Notes under the pieces: model-generated
The model's input: only the letters and a program-made list of their open reading frames with translations
Told to the model about the DNA's origin: nothing
Database searches by the model: none
NCBI GenBank assembly: GCA_945900755.1
Contig: CAMDKS010000005.1
Span: forward strand, 1 to 64,000
Direction of reading: 5' to 3'
DNA length: 64,000 bases
Source: Bdellovibrio sp. ZAP7
Lineage (GTDB): Bacteria > Bdellovibrionota_B > Oligoflexia > Oligoflexales > RGVZ01
Made by a program: the position numbers and the translations under genes
In this document: positions 63,756-64,000 of the stretch, piece after piece
How positions within the stretch are numbered: the first letter of the stretch is position 1
Layout of the letters: each line of letters starts with the position of its first letter

Positions 63756-64000
63756 ATGACCGGATTATTTGCAGACTTAACAGTCATGGTGTGCTCGAAG
63801 TTGCTAAAGCCAGCAGGGTTTATGACCGTCGTTTCCATGTTTATTGCAGCAACTCATCTGACCTCCTGCCACAAAGTTGATGCCAAGAGCCACTCAACTG
63901 CGGCTGGTACTGAACTCACTTATAGAGGGATAACCGTTGATGGGGGCGCTTTAGAAATCACAGCCCCCAGTCCCTGGCAGATTGCAGCGTCTCTAACGTC
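63756..64000 (+). CDS. Lipoprotein, partial at window edge
   Basis: Frame open from ATG 63756 (CGGAGA upstream) to the window's end. The N-terminus has hydrophobic residues MTVVSMFIAATHLTSCHK with lipobox LTSC at about residues 35-38, preceded by an unusually long leader; a later Met (position 23) could be the real start. The mature part begins HKVDAKSHSTAAGTELTYRG. No family can be named from 81 residues. Confidence 0.55.
   Translation, partial: MTGLFADLTVMVCSKLLKPAGFMTVVSMFIAATHLTSCHKVDAKSHSTAAGTELTYRGITVDGGALEITAPSPWQIAASLT

Overview
The window is a gene-dense stretch of a Gram-negative bacterial chromosome with moderate GC by eye. It carries outer-membrane-type proteins, several lipoproteins with lipoboxes, a class A penicillin-binding protein paired with an LpoA-like activator, ThiBPQ-type transport, a class 2 dihydroorotate dehydrogenase and a membrane pyrophosphatase. 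Together with the many REC proteins and GGDEF/PrkA signalling, this fits a deltaproteobacterial or Bdellovibrionota/Oligoflexia-like organism. The lineage is an inference from gene content; no rRNA gene is present to confirm it.

Layout. 1-2.0 kb: decayed IS integrase fragments around a VapBC-like toxin-antitoxin pair, directly downstream of trmD. 2.0-3.8 kb: rpsP-rimM-trmD translation operon (minus). 3.8-7.6 kb: STAS/zinc protein, metallo-beta-lactamase hydrolase, a CFI-box-CTERM surface protein and a DEDDh exonuclease. 7.7-14.2 kb: acyl-CoA carboxylase beta, AtuA, enoyl-CoA hydratase and biotinylated alpha subunit, a leucine or acyclic-terpene catabolic operon. 14.2-15.7 kb: REP-like repeats with a RAYT transposase and a GNAT gene. 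15.8-21.9 kb: GT-C membrane protein, ftsY and small envelope proteins. 22-29.7 kb: a long minus-strand envelope/signalling run (cyclophilin, GT51 transglycosylase, prepilin peptidase, GGDEF, thioesterase, DUF4105, TM-anchored sigma-like protein, VWA lipoprotein). 30-35 kb: PBP1a plus LpoA-like activator, OsmC, single-domain asparaginase. 35.4-38 kb: hppA and a histone-H1-like protein. 38.4-49.3 kb: REC-HPt protein, a pseudo-SMC protein, histidine kinase and REC, pyrD, HD hydrolase, PrkA and a double-REC regulator. 49.6-52.6 kb: GNAT, PhoH, infC. 52.6-57.1 kb: two metallopeptidase-like proteins with ruined HExxH motifs and a siroheme-reductase-like domain fused to a long acidic tail. 57.2-62.1 kb: thiBPQ overlapped by an Hsp70-like gene. 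62.2-64 kb: a Fic-MerR fusion, an inverted IS fragment and a truncated lipoprotein gene.

Themes. Several families appear in a non-catalytic form: an M36-like protein with FEYGL for HExxH, an ImmA/IrrE-like protein with KELFK, and an SMC-like protein without Walker A. Two genes (38467 and 55109) sit behind near-consensus FliA-type promoters (TAAAGTTT-N11-GCCGATAA), with a weaker third one before the histidine kinase at 41930. A ~120 bp palindrome-ended repeat occurs at 29.8 and 54.8 kb with fragments at 35.2 and 39.4 kb, and a second modular repeat at 35.3 and 51.7 kb. The best candidates for something undescribed are the Fic-MerR gene with a heptad-repeat promoter that should give a leaderless mRNA, and the siroheme-domain/acidic-tail protein under an apparent motility promoter. 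No tRNA, rRNA or CRISPR array was seen.
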